Assembly (NCBI GenBank): GCA_031430595.1
Contig: JANPBU010000061.1
Location: forward strand, 1 to 64,000
DNA from: JANNBN01 sp031430595
Lineage (GTDB): Bacteria; Actinomycetota; Acidimicrobiia; Acidimicrobiales; JANYDT01
Direction of reading: 5' to 3'
Length of the DNA: 64,000 bases
The position numbers and the translations under genes are program-made. Of this stretch, positions 34,341 through 43,359 are shown one piece after another. Every line of letters begins with the position of its first letter. The stretch's first letter is position 1. The notes under the pieces are model-generated. The model was given only the letters and a program-made list of their open reading frames with translations, was not told where the DNA came from and did no database searches.

Positions 34341-35894
34341 TTACGCTGATCGAGCCGGAAGTTGGATGACTTCAGCGTTGACGCCAACTTCTTTTTCCTG
34401 AGGACCTGCGTCTCGCCGGAAGATGCTCGCGGCCCGTTGAAGTACTGCGCCGACGGTTTGAAGCAAGATCGCAAGATCTAGCTGCACCGACCAGTTCTCG
34501 ACATAAAACACATCGCAACGCTCGTAATCAGCAAACGAAGGTGAATCTCGGCTTTCAACCTGCCACAGACCAGTAATTCCCGGCCGTACGAGGTGGCGAA
34601 GCATGAGGCGGTCATCGAAAGTAGCGACTTCTCGGGGTAGCGCCGGACGGGGCCCAACGAGGCTCATGTCGCCTCGAATGACATTCCAGAGCTGTGGAAG
34701 TTCATTAAGTGAAGTTGCGTCCATGAACCGGCCGATTGCGGTGAGACGTGGGTCGCGTTTGAGTTTGAACAGTGGCCCCGATCGCTCATTTTGGGCGAGA
34801 AGCTCGGCGAGCCGCGCCTCAGCATCAACAACCATCGTCCGGATTTTTACGATCTCAAACGGCTGGCCGTCGAGGCCAATACGCTTCTGCATGAAAAACG
34901 CAGGGCCTCGGTCTTGGCGACGGACAATGGCGGCCAAGATCAAAATGATTGGTGAAGCGACCAACAACAGCAAGCTACCGATGATGATGTCCATGGCCCG
35001 TTTGACGCCGGCCTGCCACCCTTCAAGCGATACCTGTTCTAGATAGAACGAAGCTTCTCGGCCGATAGGGGCCCGGCGAAGTCGGTTCGCTGAAATACCA
35101 GCCAAGCCACCAGAGACTTGGATGTGAATACCCGCGCTCATGAGAGCGCGAACTGTGCGGTTGAGTTCCTTGAAATCAAGTGCAGTCGCACCCACGATGG
35201 CGTGCTGGGCACCGGCATTCTTTACCGCTTCGACAACATTTGAAGTGTTTCCAAGGTACGGAACATCAAAGTCAGGAGGTGACTCGTCTTTCATCGAACC
35301 AACGACCCCCCGAACATCGAACCCGAGTTCAGGGTCATCACGCAAAATTTTGAGCAATTCAAATGCTTCGTCACCAGCGCCGATAAGTACGACGGGTCGC
35401 ATAAAGCGTCCACGGCGACGTGAGCGCTTCAACATCGTTCGGAAGAACGTGCGACCAACGATGACCGCGACGAATACGCAAATTTGAGCAAAGACGAGAC
35501 GTCGAACTCGAAAATCTGGCACCAAATTTACTCGAACAGCCAAGGCCGCAATCGTCGCAAGTAATGTGGCGCGAAGTAGCGCAGCGGTTTCGAGGGCACG
35601 CACCGAGGACGTGCGCGCCAGGTACAAACGATTAACTACGAACGCCAAAACATTGAGTGTTACGAGGAGCACCTCCGCTTTCATACGCACGGAAATACTT
35701 GGGCTGTCAGACCAGCCGAATGAGGGCACAAGGGCCAGTTGGACTGCGATAGCGACGGCACCTGCATCGGTGGCAACGCTAAGCCAGCGAAGACGCCTGC
35801 TTCCGCGCGGAGCGTCTTGGGGCCGGTTGTTCAGCATTGAGGAGACAGCCGGGTCGCTACCTTCTCCAGGTCGCCTATCTGAAGATACGTTCAT
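34341..35894 (-). CDS. Polyprenyl glycosylphosphotransferase (exopolysaccharide priming enzyme)
   Basis: Starts a polysaccharide repeat unit by moving a sugar-1-phosphate from a nucleotide sugar to undecaprenyl phosphate in the inner membrane. The 517 residues contain four to five N-terminal membrane segments, a CoA-binding-like middle domain (VLIGAGDEAFELLKIL), a further membrane hairpin and the catalytic domain: KRAMDIIIGSLLLL, KIRTMVVDAEARLAELL, SLNELPQLWNVIRGDMSLVG, PRPALPREV and RPGITGLWQV. This is the WbaP/WcaJ architecture. The sugar is not predictable. It is divergent from the rest of the exopolysaccharide genes. Confidence 0.94.
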   Translation of the reverse strand: MNVSSDRRPGEGSDPAVSSMLNNRPQDAPRGSRRLRWLSVATDAGAVAIAVQLALVPSFGWSDSPSISVRMKAEVLLVTLNVLAFVVNRLYLARTSSVRALETAALLRATLLATIAALAVRVNLVPDFRVRRLVFAQICVFVAVIVGRTFFRTMLKRSRRRGRFMRPVVLIGAGDEAFELLKILRDDPELGFDVRGVVGSMKDESPPDFDVPYLGNTSNVVEAVKNAGAQHAIVGATALDFKELNRTVRALMSAGIHIQVSGGLAGISANRLRRAPIGREASFYLEQVSLEGWQAGVKRAMDIIIGSLLLLVASPIILILAAIVRRQDRGPAFFMQKRIGLDGQPFEIVKIRTMVVDAEARLAELLAQNERSGPLFKLKRDPRLTAIGRFMDATSLNELPQLWNVIRGDMSLVGPRPALPREVATFDDRLMLRHLVRPGITGLWQVESRDSPSFADYERCDVFYVENWSVQLDLAILLQTVGAVLQRAASIFRRDAGPQEKEVGVNAEVIQLPARSA

Positions 35895-36261
35895 GTTGCT
35901 CCAAGTATGTCAGTGACGGAGGGTGAAGGCCAGCCCGTCTTTGTGTCGTCGGTCACCTTGCCTGAGGGAGGACTCCCCAATAGAGCGTTCCGGTGTGAAC
36001 GCTCATCTTGTCGAGGATTTGCCACCGCGGCTACATCAAAATGAGCGAAATGGCTCACTTATGAACCACAGTTCATATATCACTCTACGTAATCGCGACC
36101 AAGAGGCGAATCGTTTCGCTTAAGGGTGTTCGTCAGATGGTCGAAACTAGGAACATGTCAATAGCCAATGCCACTAAAGGTTATTTGACCGAACAGGCGA
36201 ATGTTCGATTCGGAGCTTCCGGTAATGGCCACGAACTACTCTTACCTATGGTGGGCATGTC
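35895..36261. promoter_or_regulatory. Divergent intergenic region with four inverted repeats
   Basis: The 367 bp between two divergent polysaccharide genes hold no convincing gene. Four short dyads are visible: GAGCGTT/AACGCTC (35983-36004, 8-base loop), TGAGC/GCTCA (36042-36057), the perfect ATGAAC-CACA-GTTCAT (36061-36076) and CGAACA/TGTTCG (36190-36207). The third and fourth share GAAC/GTTC arms and may be sites of one regulator. Both promoters must lie here, but none is certain. Confidence 0.45.
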
Positions 36262-37293
36262 GTGTTCATCGGCCGAAAAGAAAGCGCGACCTTGACTGTT
36301 ACATCCGATTCGTCGGCGACCCTCGTGATCGCCACGTTCAATCGTCCAGGTTCGGTCGCGACGTTACTTGGTGACTTGCGTGCTCAGGTGGGTGGTCACA
36401 TATTCGACGTGCTTGTGGTCAACGACGGCGGAAGCGCCGATGTCGCCAAGGAGATCCCTCAGGATTTATCGTTCGGTGTTCGGCTCATCAACCGAGAAAA
36501 TGGCGGTCCGGCCCAAGCAAGGCACACCGGAATTTCGGCGAGCGATGCGCCGGTCATTATTATTTTGGATGACGACATGAGGGTCGATGAAACCTTCGTC
36601 GCAGCGCATCTCGAAGCACATGCAGGCGGTGCAGAGGTGGTGTTCGGGCTGATCACCTCGTCAGCCGGAGCACGGGTACCGCTGTTCACTGCGTTCCATG
36701 ATCAACATATTGACCGGTGGCTGGAAGCCTGTGAGCTCGGGGAAGCGCCTCGTGGCGAACTGCTGTGCACCGGAAACGTTTCGTTTCGTCGCGACGTTTA
36801 CCTAGAAGTTGGGGGATTTGACCTGACGTTGCAACGTCTCGAAGATCGCGATCTCGGTATTCGTTTGCAAGCGGCCGGCCACAGCTTCGGGTTCGCAAAG
36901 GCTGCGGTTTCGACCCATGTGAGTGACCATTCCGATGTTGGTGTGTGGCGGGCGCGAAGTCGAACCTATGGCGAATCCGATCTTGCAATTTCGAAAAAGT
37001 ATCCGGCTCGCAGCGATCTTTCGCCGTGGGCCTTTTTGAACGAGTTGCCAAAAATCACGCATCCAATTCTGGTAGGCGTGACGATGTTTCCCTCGGCTGC
37101 TAAGTTTCTTGGCTCATTCACCTATCAAATTGCCAAGTTTGCTTCGCGAGTCGGAGTGATGAGTGGAGCAATGAAACTCACCGGTTTCACGTACGGCATT
37201 GACTACTACGCAGGGGTCGGGACCGGCTGGGGTGGCGCTCAGCAGTCGCTCAGCGAACTCAAGAAATGGTTTCGAAAAGGTGGAAGGTCATGA
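36262..37293 (+). CDS. Family 2 glycosyltransferase
   Basis: Inverting GT-A glycosyltransferase of 343 residues that adds a sugar from a nucleotide donor, here presumably to a lipid-linked repeat unit. It has the N-terminal LVIATFNRPGSVATLL, DVLVVNDGGSAD, the DXD-type metal site in IILDDDMRVD (about residue 98), and the FDLTLQRLEDRDLGIRL acceptor block with a catalytic ED. No membrane segment of note. The GTG start has no strong ribosome site. Stop overlaps the next gene as ATGA. Confidence 0.88.
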   Translation: MFIGRKESATLTVTSDSSATLVIATFNRPGSVATLLGDLRAQVGGHIFDVLVVNDGGSADVAKEIPQDLSFGVRLINRENGGPAQARHTGISASDAPVIIILDDDMRVDETFVAAHLEAHAGGAEVVFGLITSSAGARVPLFTAFHDQHIDRWLEACELGEAPRGELLCTGNVSFRRDVYLEVGGFDLTLQRLEDRDLGIRLQAAGHSFGFAKAAVSTHVSDHSDVGVWRARSRTYGESDLAISKKYPARSDLSPWAFLNELPKITHPILVGVTMFPSAAKFLGSFTYQIAKFASRVGVMSGAMKLTGFTYGIDYYAGVGTGWGGAQQSLSELKKWFRKGGRS

Positions 37294-37856
37294 ACGAAAA
37301 CATCTCGAAATTTCTCGGCGCCGTTCGTGCGGACCATGCGTCGCTCAATAATTTTCAGGATCGATATCCGGCTGAACGGGAAAGGTCCGGCTCGATTTTT
37401 GCTGCAGGTATCGAGCGAATTGGTTTTCAAATGCTGATAGCTATTCGCTTCATGCACCTGTTGCGAGACTTGCGTGTTCCATTTGGCAAACAGTTGGTTT
37501 GTCGCATGATCCGACATCTGTACGGCGCAGAGATCCACTGGAATGCCGATATTGCCCCGGGTATCACGTTGGTGCACGGCAACGGTCTGGTTATTTCGCA
37601 CACCGCAAAAATCGGCGAGGGTTGCCTGATCTTTCAGGGGGTGACTCTCGGCGAATCCTTCGCTTCTGCAACCGGAACGCTTGGGTCGCCAGCCTTGGGT
37701 CGAAACGTACACGTTATGCCCAATGCGGTACTCATTGGGCCGATTACCGTCGGCGAAAACAGCAAAGTAATGAGCGGTGTCACGCTGACCGAGTCAGTCG
37801 GTGCCGACTGTGTGGTCAAGTCCGCAATCCCCGAGATTCTTCACCGCGGCGAATGA
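37290..37856 (+). CDS. Serine-acetyltransferase-like acyltransferase (left-handed beta-helix)
   Basis: CysE/NodB-type O-acetyltransferase fold of 188 residues. An N-terminal helical part is followed by hexapeptide repeats: IHWNADIAPGITLVHGNG, VISHTAKIGEGCLIFQGVTL, RNVHVMPNAVLIGPITVGEN. In polysaccharide clusters such enzymes acetylate a sugar rather than making cysteine, and there is no cysK beside it. ATG 37290 overlaps the glycosyltransferase stop by 4 bases. A longer frame from 37266 lies inside that gene. Confidence 0.85.
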   Translation: MNENISKFLGAVRADHASLNNFQDRYPAERERSGSIFAAGIERIGFQMLIAIRFMHLLRDLRVPFGKQLVCRMIRHLYGAEIHWNADIAPGITLVHGNGLVISHTAKIGEGCLIFQGVTLGESFASATGTLGSPALGRNVHVMPNAVLIGPITVGENSKVMSGVTLTESVGADCVVKSAIPEILHRGE

Positions 37857-37865
37857 GAACACGCG

Positions 37866-38663
37866 ATGATCGATAACAACGAAATGCTTCCAGGCGCGTT
37901 GCCTGAGTTAAAAACGGTTCGCCTCGGAAGCTTGGTTGCACACCATGTCACCTTTGACGAAGCGGTCGACCGAATTGTTGCCTTGGTTCGTCGAGGGCTC
38001 GGTGGCTACGTGGTTACCCCGAACGTCGATCATGTTTGTTTTGCAAAAATTGATTCGAGTTTTGCTCGCGCTCACCGTGGAGCTGCGTTGTCGACCGTTG
38101 ACGGAACCCCATTGCTGTGGCTGGCCAAATTCTGTAAGACCGAGTTACCCGAAAAGATTTCTGGTAGCGATTTGATGGTGCCAGTCTTGAAGCGGGCAGC
38201 CTCTGAGAGCCTCCGAGTGGCCTTTTTCGGCGGTACACCTGAGTCTTCACACGCTGCTGCTGAGTCGATCCGACGTGATGTTTCGGGCATCAATCTGGTG
38301 TCTCAGGTTTGGCCGATGTATCGGCCGAATACTCAGTCAGAGGACCTGATGTTGGCGTTAAAAGAAACCCGCGAGTCGTCGCCAGACGTCATTTTTGTGG
38401 CCATGGGAACCCCGAACCAAGAACTATTTCTCGCCGAATATCAAGAGTACTTTTCTCCTGCAGTATTGATTGGAATCGGTGCCGGCCTCGATTTTCTTGC
38501 GGGCACCCATTCGCGAGCGCCACTTGTGATGCAGCGCTCTGGGTTTGAGTGGTTGTACCGCTTAGTAAAAGAGCCCCGAAGGTTGGGTCATCGGTACCTC
38601 GTTCGCGACCGGGCAATTTTCGGAATTGCGATTCGACAACTCGCCGAGTCACGGCGGCGGTAA
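37866..38663 (+). CDS. WecG/TagA/CpsF family glycosyltransferase
   Basis: GT26 family enzyme of 265 residues, which in other bacteria adds ManNAc or its uronic acid to a lipid-linked sugar. Conserved blocks are GGYVVTPNVDHVCFAK, STVDGTPLLWLAKF, KISGSDLMVPVL, RVAFFGGTPESSHAAAE, IFVAMGTPNQELFLAE and GFEWLYRLVKEPRRL. The C-terminal membrane-binding helix is present. It is followed at once by the flippase gene (TAATG overlap). Confidence 0.93.
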   Translation: MIDNNEMLPGALPELKTVRLGSLVAHHVTFDEAVDRIVALVRRGLGGYVVTPNVDHVCFAKIDSSFARAHRGAALSTVDGTPLLWLAKFCKTELPEKISGSDLMVPVLKRAASESLRVAFFGGTPESSHAAAESIRRDVSGINLVSQVWPMYRPNTQSEDLMLALKETRESSPDVIFVAMGTPNQELFLAEYQEYFSPAVLIGIGAGLDFLAGTHSRAPLVMQRSGFEWLYRLVKEPRRLGHRYLVRDRAIFGIAIRQLAESRRR

Positions 38664-40396
38664 TGGCTCGATATGAACCGACGTTCGGTCGTAGCAATAC
38701 TGTTGAATCGCCTCCAGCTCTCGAAGCCGGATCAGATTCCGGTTCAGTTGTCGACCGTTTCGACATTTTTGGGGCCAAACTCGTCCATGTCGACCATCGC
38801 AGTGCTCGTTCGGTGGTTCGGGTTCGGCCCATCGAGCCGTCGGACCTTGCCCATGATCAAGTAGGTGGGGATCAGGTAGGGCGAGACGACGCAAAGCAGG
38901 CCGCGCGTAATGGTGCGTCGCTCGGTGGATCGCTGTTGTACACAGCAGCACTCGGCCTGATTATGTCGATCTTTATCGTGCCAAATGTGCTTTCTGATAT
39001 CGATGTCGGCATCCTGGGTGGTAGCGAGGGACTAGCGACGCTCAGCCTAGTTTTCGCCGGTTTCGGTATGGATTCATACCTTCGCAAAGAAGTGGCTGTT
39101 CGCCGTGAACATGCATCTGAGTTTTTCAGTGCGTTACTCATTTTGCGTCTCGGTGTGACGATTATTTTTACAGCGTTGGCGCTAGCAGTTCTTCGGTTCC
39201 GAGACGCAGATCTGGAAAACTATGCGAACGCATCAAAGTCAATGCAGGCGGTGTTGCTGTTCTGCATCGCCCAATTTTTTATTCAGACCAGTGAAGCTTT
39301 CGCTGCAATGCTGCAGGCAATTGGGCAGGTAAAGACTCAATCACAATTTGCGGTGGTGTCGAAAACCATCTGGGCGCTGATGGTGGGGGTCGGTCTCTAT
39401 CTTGGTCTTGGTTTGTGGATCGTTCCCCTTGCGCTGATCTTGACCGAGTTTTCAAAAACGGTGGTGTTTGGTCTTGGGGTGCAGCGCTCGATTGCCTTGA
39501 CCTGGCGTCCAACTTTTTCGTTTCTTCCGTCGGTTCTCAAAGCGGCGTTCCCGTTTCTTGTCACGACCGTTTCGGTGAAGTTGATTCAATTCCTTGACGT
39601 CACCATGATTCGGTTTCTTACGGGAAGCGATCGCGAAACCGGTCTGTATACCCAGGCAATGCGTTTATCGAGTGTTGCATTGCTCTTGGCCCCGATGATT
39701 CAGTGGGTTGTCCTACCAATGGCGTCACGCGCCGTCGAGCGTTCCCGATCAGATTTCGCAGGTGTTGTGCGTCGATCGTTTGAAATTATGCTGTGCGTGT
39801 CGTTTCCAATTTCAATTCTGTTGTGTCTTAACGCCGACTTGATAATGCGGATCACACCGAAATATGTTGCCGCCGTACCGGCCTTGCGGATTCTGTCATT
39901 GCTGATTGCGTTGTCGTACGTCACCATGCTTGGCGGCACCCTCCTTATTGCTGATGGCCGGGGTTGGCGGGTCGTGCGGATCACGTTCATAACCATTGGG
40001 GTCGACTTTGTGTTGAACCTTTACCTCATCAAGCACGGTTGGGTGTGGTGGGGCCAGGGGACTGGTTTCGTGAAAGATGGTGGAGCTGGTTTTGGCGCAT
40101 CACTGTCGTTGATTACTGCAGAGTTTGTTGGTGCGTCGTTGTTTTTGTTCGAACTTCGCAAGGTCGTGCGGCGCCTTGCCGATAGAAGCTCAGTGCGCCG
40201 AATGGCACTAACCGCTGCAGCCTGCGGTTTGCTTGTTGCGTTTGACCGAGTCATCGTCTCGTTCGCTGGTTTGGGTCGCCCAATGCTCGATTTCATCTTT
40301 ATCGTTGTGGTGTTGCGGGCAGTGAACGTGATTGAGCCGACATGGTTTGGGATGGCTTGGGAGCAAGCTAGGCGTCGCATTGGATCAAGGAAGTAA
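38663..40396 (+). CDS. Wzx-like polysaccharide flippase (MOP superfamily)
   Basis: Multi-pass membrane protein of 577 residues that would flip the lipid-linked repeat unit to the outer face. About 85 hydrophilic residues precede the first membrane segment, which is long for Wzx. About twelve to fourteen segments follow, with the usual charged loops. ATG 38663 shares a base with the stop of the WecG-type gene. An upstream frame from 38549 lies inside that gene. A MurJ-type function is less likely given the neighbours. Confidence 0.88.
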   Translation: MARYEPTFGRSNTVESPPALEAGSDSGSVVDRFDIFGAKLVHVDHRSARSVVRVRPIEPSDLAHDQVGGDQVGRDDAKQAARNGASLGGSLLYTAALGLIMSIFIVPNVLSDIDVGILGGSEGLATLSLVFAGFGMDSYLRKEVAVRREHASEFFSALLILRLGVTIIFTALALAVLRFRDADLENYANASKSMQAVLLFCIAQFFIQTSEAFAAMLQAIGQVKTQSQFAVVSKTIWALMVGVGLYLGLGLWIVPLALILTEFSKTVVFGLGVQRSIALTWRPTFSFLPSVLKAAFPFLVTTVSVKLIQFLDVTMIRFLTGSDRETGLYTQAMRLSSVALLLAPMIQWVVLPMASRAVERSRSDFAGVVRRSFEIMLCVSFPISILLCLNADLIMRITPKYVAAVPALRILSLLIALSYVTMLGGTLLIADGRGWRVVRITFITIGVDFVLNLYLIKHGWVWWGQGTGFVKDGGAGFGASLSLITAEFVGASLFLFELRKVVRRLADRSSVRRMALTAAACGLLVAFDRVIVSFAGLGRPMLDFIFIVVVLRAVNVIEPTWFGMAWEQARRRIGSRK

Positions 40397-40547
40397 AGAT
40401 GATCCTTGTCGACCTTCGTAGCGGCGTTTGTTTCGACCTTTGTTGCGATATCCGTACCCGAATACCGAAACCCGATGAAGCGCAATCTATGACTCATCGT
40501 TCACAATTGATACCGGTTACCGGACAACGCAAAGGAATGTTGAACAA

Positions 40548-41567
40548 ATGACGATGATGGATTCAGAACTCTCACCGGGAGAAGCCGGCGAACTGTTCGA
40601 CCTTCGTCAAGCGCGCAACGTTGCTGGGCTGGTGTTGCGGTCACTTAAGCGCCATTGGGTTCGGGCGCTTACTTCGTTCGTTTCCATTTTTGGCGCAGCC
40701 ATACTTCTTGGTTCGTCGACGCCGAAGATTTTTCAGTCGTATTCGGCGCTTCAACTGAAACCTACGAATACATCCGATTTGATTGCTCCGAACGAAAACC
40801 GCAATACTCCCGACCCGAGGGCAGGCGTGTCTGAGACGGTTCTTCAGCAGAAAAATTTGCGTCTCATCGTGAAGGAACTCAACCTGGTCGCTGACCTCGA
40901 TGCCACTCAAGGACCGATTGCGAAACTCTTTGGAAAATTGAGTTCAGCCCCACCCGACTTGGCGAATAAGGAACTCGATGCGATTGCCGAGCTTCGAAGT
41001 CGTATCACCGTTGATGTGCCAACGGATCCGGGTATTTACGAAACGACCATTGCTGCCACGTGGGGTGACCCGGTGAAAGCACGCGACATTACGAAACGGT
41101 TGCAAGACAACTTCATCGCTGATCGTAGGCGAACAGAAGTTTCTCAAATTGAATCAATTGTTAAACTGTTGGAAGAACAGTCTGCCCAGTCAGATGCCGT
41201 CGTCGAAAAGGTACGATCACGTATTGGTCCGGTGTCACCTCTCGAGGCGAACCTGTCAGACCAAGCCGAACTCACGGCGGTGTTCTCCCAACAAAGTGAA
41301 GCACGATCGAAACTCACTAACGGCCAAGTGACGTTGGCTGCGGCCAAAACAGATTTCGATTTTCGGTACGGAATCGCAAGCGAACCGGAGATCCCGAAGC
41401 GAGCGTTGACCAGCCGTCTGCGTACGTATCTTCTTGGGATGATTGCCGGGCTTATGGCAGCCTTATTTGTCGCAGCGATGGCTGATTTGCTCAAGGGCTC
41501 GTTCATCGAATCGTGGCAGATCACCCGTAAGCTCAACGTACCGGTTCTGGCCGAGGTCGGCGAATGA
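40548..41567 (+). CDS. Wzz-like chain-length / polysaccharide co-polymerase protein
   Basis: A 339-residue protein with two membrane segments flanking a large extracytoplasmic domain: the first near residues 37-57 (ALTSFVSIFGAAILLGSS), the second near residues 293-315 (YLLGMIAGLMAALFVAAMAD). The TPKIFQSYSALQLKP start and the coiled-coil middle are the Wzz pattern. Only a few residues follow the second segment, so there is no fused tyrosine kinase. A separate kinase-like gene lies two genes downstream. The 151 bp before it show no clear gene. Confidence 0.82.
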   Translation: MTMMDSELSPGEAGELFDLRQARNVAGLVLRSLKRHWVRALTSFVSIFGAAILLGSSTPKIFQSYSALQLKPTNTSDLIAPNENRNTPDPRAGVSETVLQQKNLRLIVKELNLVADLDATQGPIAKLFGKLSSAPPDLANKELDAIAELRSRITVDVPTDPGIYETTIAATWGDPVKARDITKRLQDNFIADRRRTEVSQIESIVKLLEEQSAQSDAVVEKVRSRIGPVSPLEANLSDQAELTAVFSQQSEARSKLTNGQVTLAAAKTDFDFRYGIASEPEIPKRALTSRLRTYLLGMIAGLMAALFVAAMADLLKGSFIESWQITRKLNVPVLAEVGE

Positions 41568-42799
41568 GTGCTCGACTCCAATTGGGCAGGGCAATATCCG
41601 CCGCTGACCTTTCTTTGGCAGCAGTAGGCCTTCCAATTGCTGTGGCTGGTGCTTATATAGGACTGATTTCGTTACCTCGAAAATTGGTTGTTCCCGGCAC
41701 TTCAAACGAAGCGCGCATAGCGGTTGTGGTTCCGTCTCATAACGAAGAAGCAAACGTTGCCGCGACGATTAGTAGTTTGCTTGCCACTAAATATCCGACG
41801 GACCGTCGCCGTGTCATTGTTGTGGCTGATAACTGCTCAGATGAGACGGCACGGGTAGCTCGTGAGGCCGGGGCCGAGGTGTTTGAACGAGTTGACACCT
41901 CGAAGCGAGGCAAAGGTTACGCACTTGATTTTGCATTTAGACGGCTACTCAAAGAGGGCTGGGCTGACGTTGTTGCGGTAGTCGATGCCGATACGATTGT
42001 TCAGACCAATCTGCTCTCGGCCTTTGCCGCTCGGTTTGCTTTAGGCGAACAGGCATGCCAGGCAAATTACGAGGTAAGGAACCCCGATGATTCGTGGCGA
42101 ACCCGGCTCATGCATATCGCCTTCACTGCGTTTCACGAGGTTCGAGGTACCGGTCGTGAGGCGATGCACCTTTCAGCGGGGCTACGCGGAAATGGAATGG
42201 CGTTTTCGGCCTTGACATTAAGCCGTGTTCCGCATCAGGCATTTTCTGTTGTTGAAGATCTTGAGTACGGCGTGATGCTGGGCTTAGAAGGTATTCGTGT
42301 TGCTTACGTCCATGAGTCAACGGTGTCAGGAGATATGCCTGTCGACGCTGATTCGTCCGTATCTCAACGTGAACGTTGGGAACACGGGCGCTCGACTCTT
42401 CGCCGCATGTATCTTCCTCGTTTGTTGACTAAGGGGGTTACTCGCAGATCAGCGGTGTTGCTTGATATTGCGGCCGATGTAGCGCTGCCGCCGCTCGGCA
42501 AAGTAGCGCTTCCGGCGGCGGGCGGGTTTGCGGCGTCGGTAGCGGTGTGGGTTGCCCAACGCGCCCTCGGCCACCGGGCTTGGTCGCCAATCGTATTTGG
42601 TGTCGGTGTTGTTGGCATTGGCATCAATGTGGCCGAAGGTTGGCGTCGAAGTGGTGCCGGGCTCGCCGGAATTGCTGATTTGGCGAAGGTGCCCTCGTAC
42701 CTGGCTTGGAAAGCTACCGGAAAGAGCGACACTGCGTCCGCCGCCGAACAGGGCGAGTGGGTTCGAACCAAACGATCTAATGAAGGGGGAGCGTCGTGA
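41564..42799 (+). CDS. Membrane family 2 glycosyltransferase
   Basis: GT2 enzyme of 411 residues. One N-terminal membrane segment, then VVVPSHNEEANVAATI, VVADNCSDETARVAREAG, the metal site VVDADTIV (about residue 142), and SQRERWEHGR with the Q/RxxRW motif (about residue 268) seen in processive enzymes such as cellulose and hyaluronan synthases. C-terminal hydrophobic segments complete a membrane-bound form. It may polymerise or extend a glycan directly, or be a single-step transferase. ATGA overlaps link it to its neighbours on both sides. Confidence 0.88.
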   Translation: MSARLQLGRAISAADLSLAAVGLPIAVAGAYIGLISLPRKLVVPGTSNEARIAVVVPSHNEEANVAATISSLLATKYPTDRRRVIVVADNCSDETARVAREAGAEVFERVDTSKRGKGYALDFAFRRLLKEGWADVVAVVDADTIVQTNLLSAFAARFALGEQACQANYEVRNPDDSWRTRLMHIAFTAFHEVRGTGREAMHLSAGLRGNGMAFSALTLSRVPHQAFSVVEDLEYGVMLGLEGIRVAYVHESTVSGDMPVDADSSVSQRERWEHGRSTLRRMYLPRLLTKGVTRRSAVLLDIAADVALPPLGKVALPAAGGFAASVAVWVAQRALGHRAWSPIVFGVGVVGIGINVAEGWRRSGAGLAGIADLAKVPSYLAWKATGKSDTASAAEQGEWVRTKRSNEGGAS

Positions 42800-43293
42800 G
42801 AAAACGATCTGCGACAGTAACCATCGAGCGTCAAGAACCGCAAGAGTGGATCTGTGAACCGGGTGAGTTTCCTGAAATGCCGGGGCGTGCTCATCAAGAA
42901 CTTTGGTTTGAGTTGCGAAGCTGGGCGTGGAAGTCGTTAGCGATTGTTCCAACCTGCTCGGGGGTCTCTGAGTTGGATCTCGCCGAAAAGGTCGTTGTCG
43001 TTGGTGTTTCGAATACCAACAAGCGAATGAGTCTCATTTCGGCCGAAGGGGTTTCTGTTTCTGATACCGATCGAGTCATTTCGATGATTCGGGCGGCTGA
43101 AGCTCGCGGCGACAGGGTTGTTGTGGTCACCGACCCCATTTTTGATAATCCAGCGTCTACGCCGATCATTCGGGCCGTGAACGGGGTCGTTCCGATTGTT
43201 CGTTTGGGACGAAGCGAGAAGCGGGTTGTTGAACGGACAATTCAAGCGGTTGGTCGAAGCCGCGTTATTGGCGCCGTGAGCCGCACGTCCTGA
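42796..43293 (+). CDS. BY-kinase-like protein without Walker A motif
   Basis: A 165-residue soluble protein. From residue 48 on it resembles the C-terminal half of bacterial tyrosine kinases (CpsD/Wzc type): AIVPTCSGVSE, GDRVVVVTDPIFDNPAST in the place of the DYVIIDTPPVL strand, and GVVPIVRLGRSEKRVVERTI in the place of the last strand and helix. No GxxxxGK[ST] loop and no tyrosine-rich tail are visible, so it should not phosphorylate. A regulatory partner of the Wzz-like protein encoded nearby is the likely role, by inference. A ribosome site (GGGGGAG) precedes the GTG, which overlaps the glycosyltransferase stop. Confidence 0.6.
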   Translation: MRKRSATVTIERQEPQEWICEPGEFPEMPGRAHQELWFELRSWAWKSLAIVPTCSGVSELDLAEKVVVVGVSNTNKRMSLISAEGVSVSDTDRVISMIRAAEARGDRVVVVTDPIFDNPASTPIIRAVNGVVPIVRLGRSEKRVVERTIQAVGRSRVIGAVSRTS

Positions 43294-43307
43294 GCGGTCG
43301 CCAAGTG

Positions 43308-43359
43308 GCTGGGTCTGCAGTGACAACCTGGATGCTGGGTCTGCAGTGACAACCTGGAT
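43308..43359 (+). repeat. Perfect 26-bp tandem duplication at the GH44 start
   Basis: Bases 43308-43333 are repeated exactly at 43334-43359. Each copy carries GTGACAACCTGGAT, the start region of the GH44 gene. Because 26 is not a multiple of three, the two start codons are in different frames and the first leads into a 9-codon open frame that ends on the second start. Exact identity suggests a recent event. Confidence 0.95.
43320..43349 (+). other. Nine-codon upstream ORF overlapping the GH44 start
   Basis: GTG 43320 opens a frame for MTTWMLGLQ that stops at TGA 43347-43349. The stop overlaps the GTG start of the GH44 gene (43346) as GTGA, the same arrangement that couples translation elsewhere in this cluster. 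If used, it would make GH44 synthesis depend on termination and restart. It arises from the 26-bp duplication, so it may be a neutral by-product. Confidence 0.45.
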
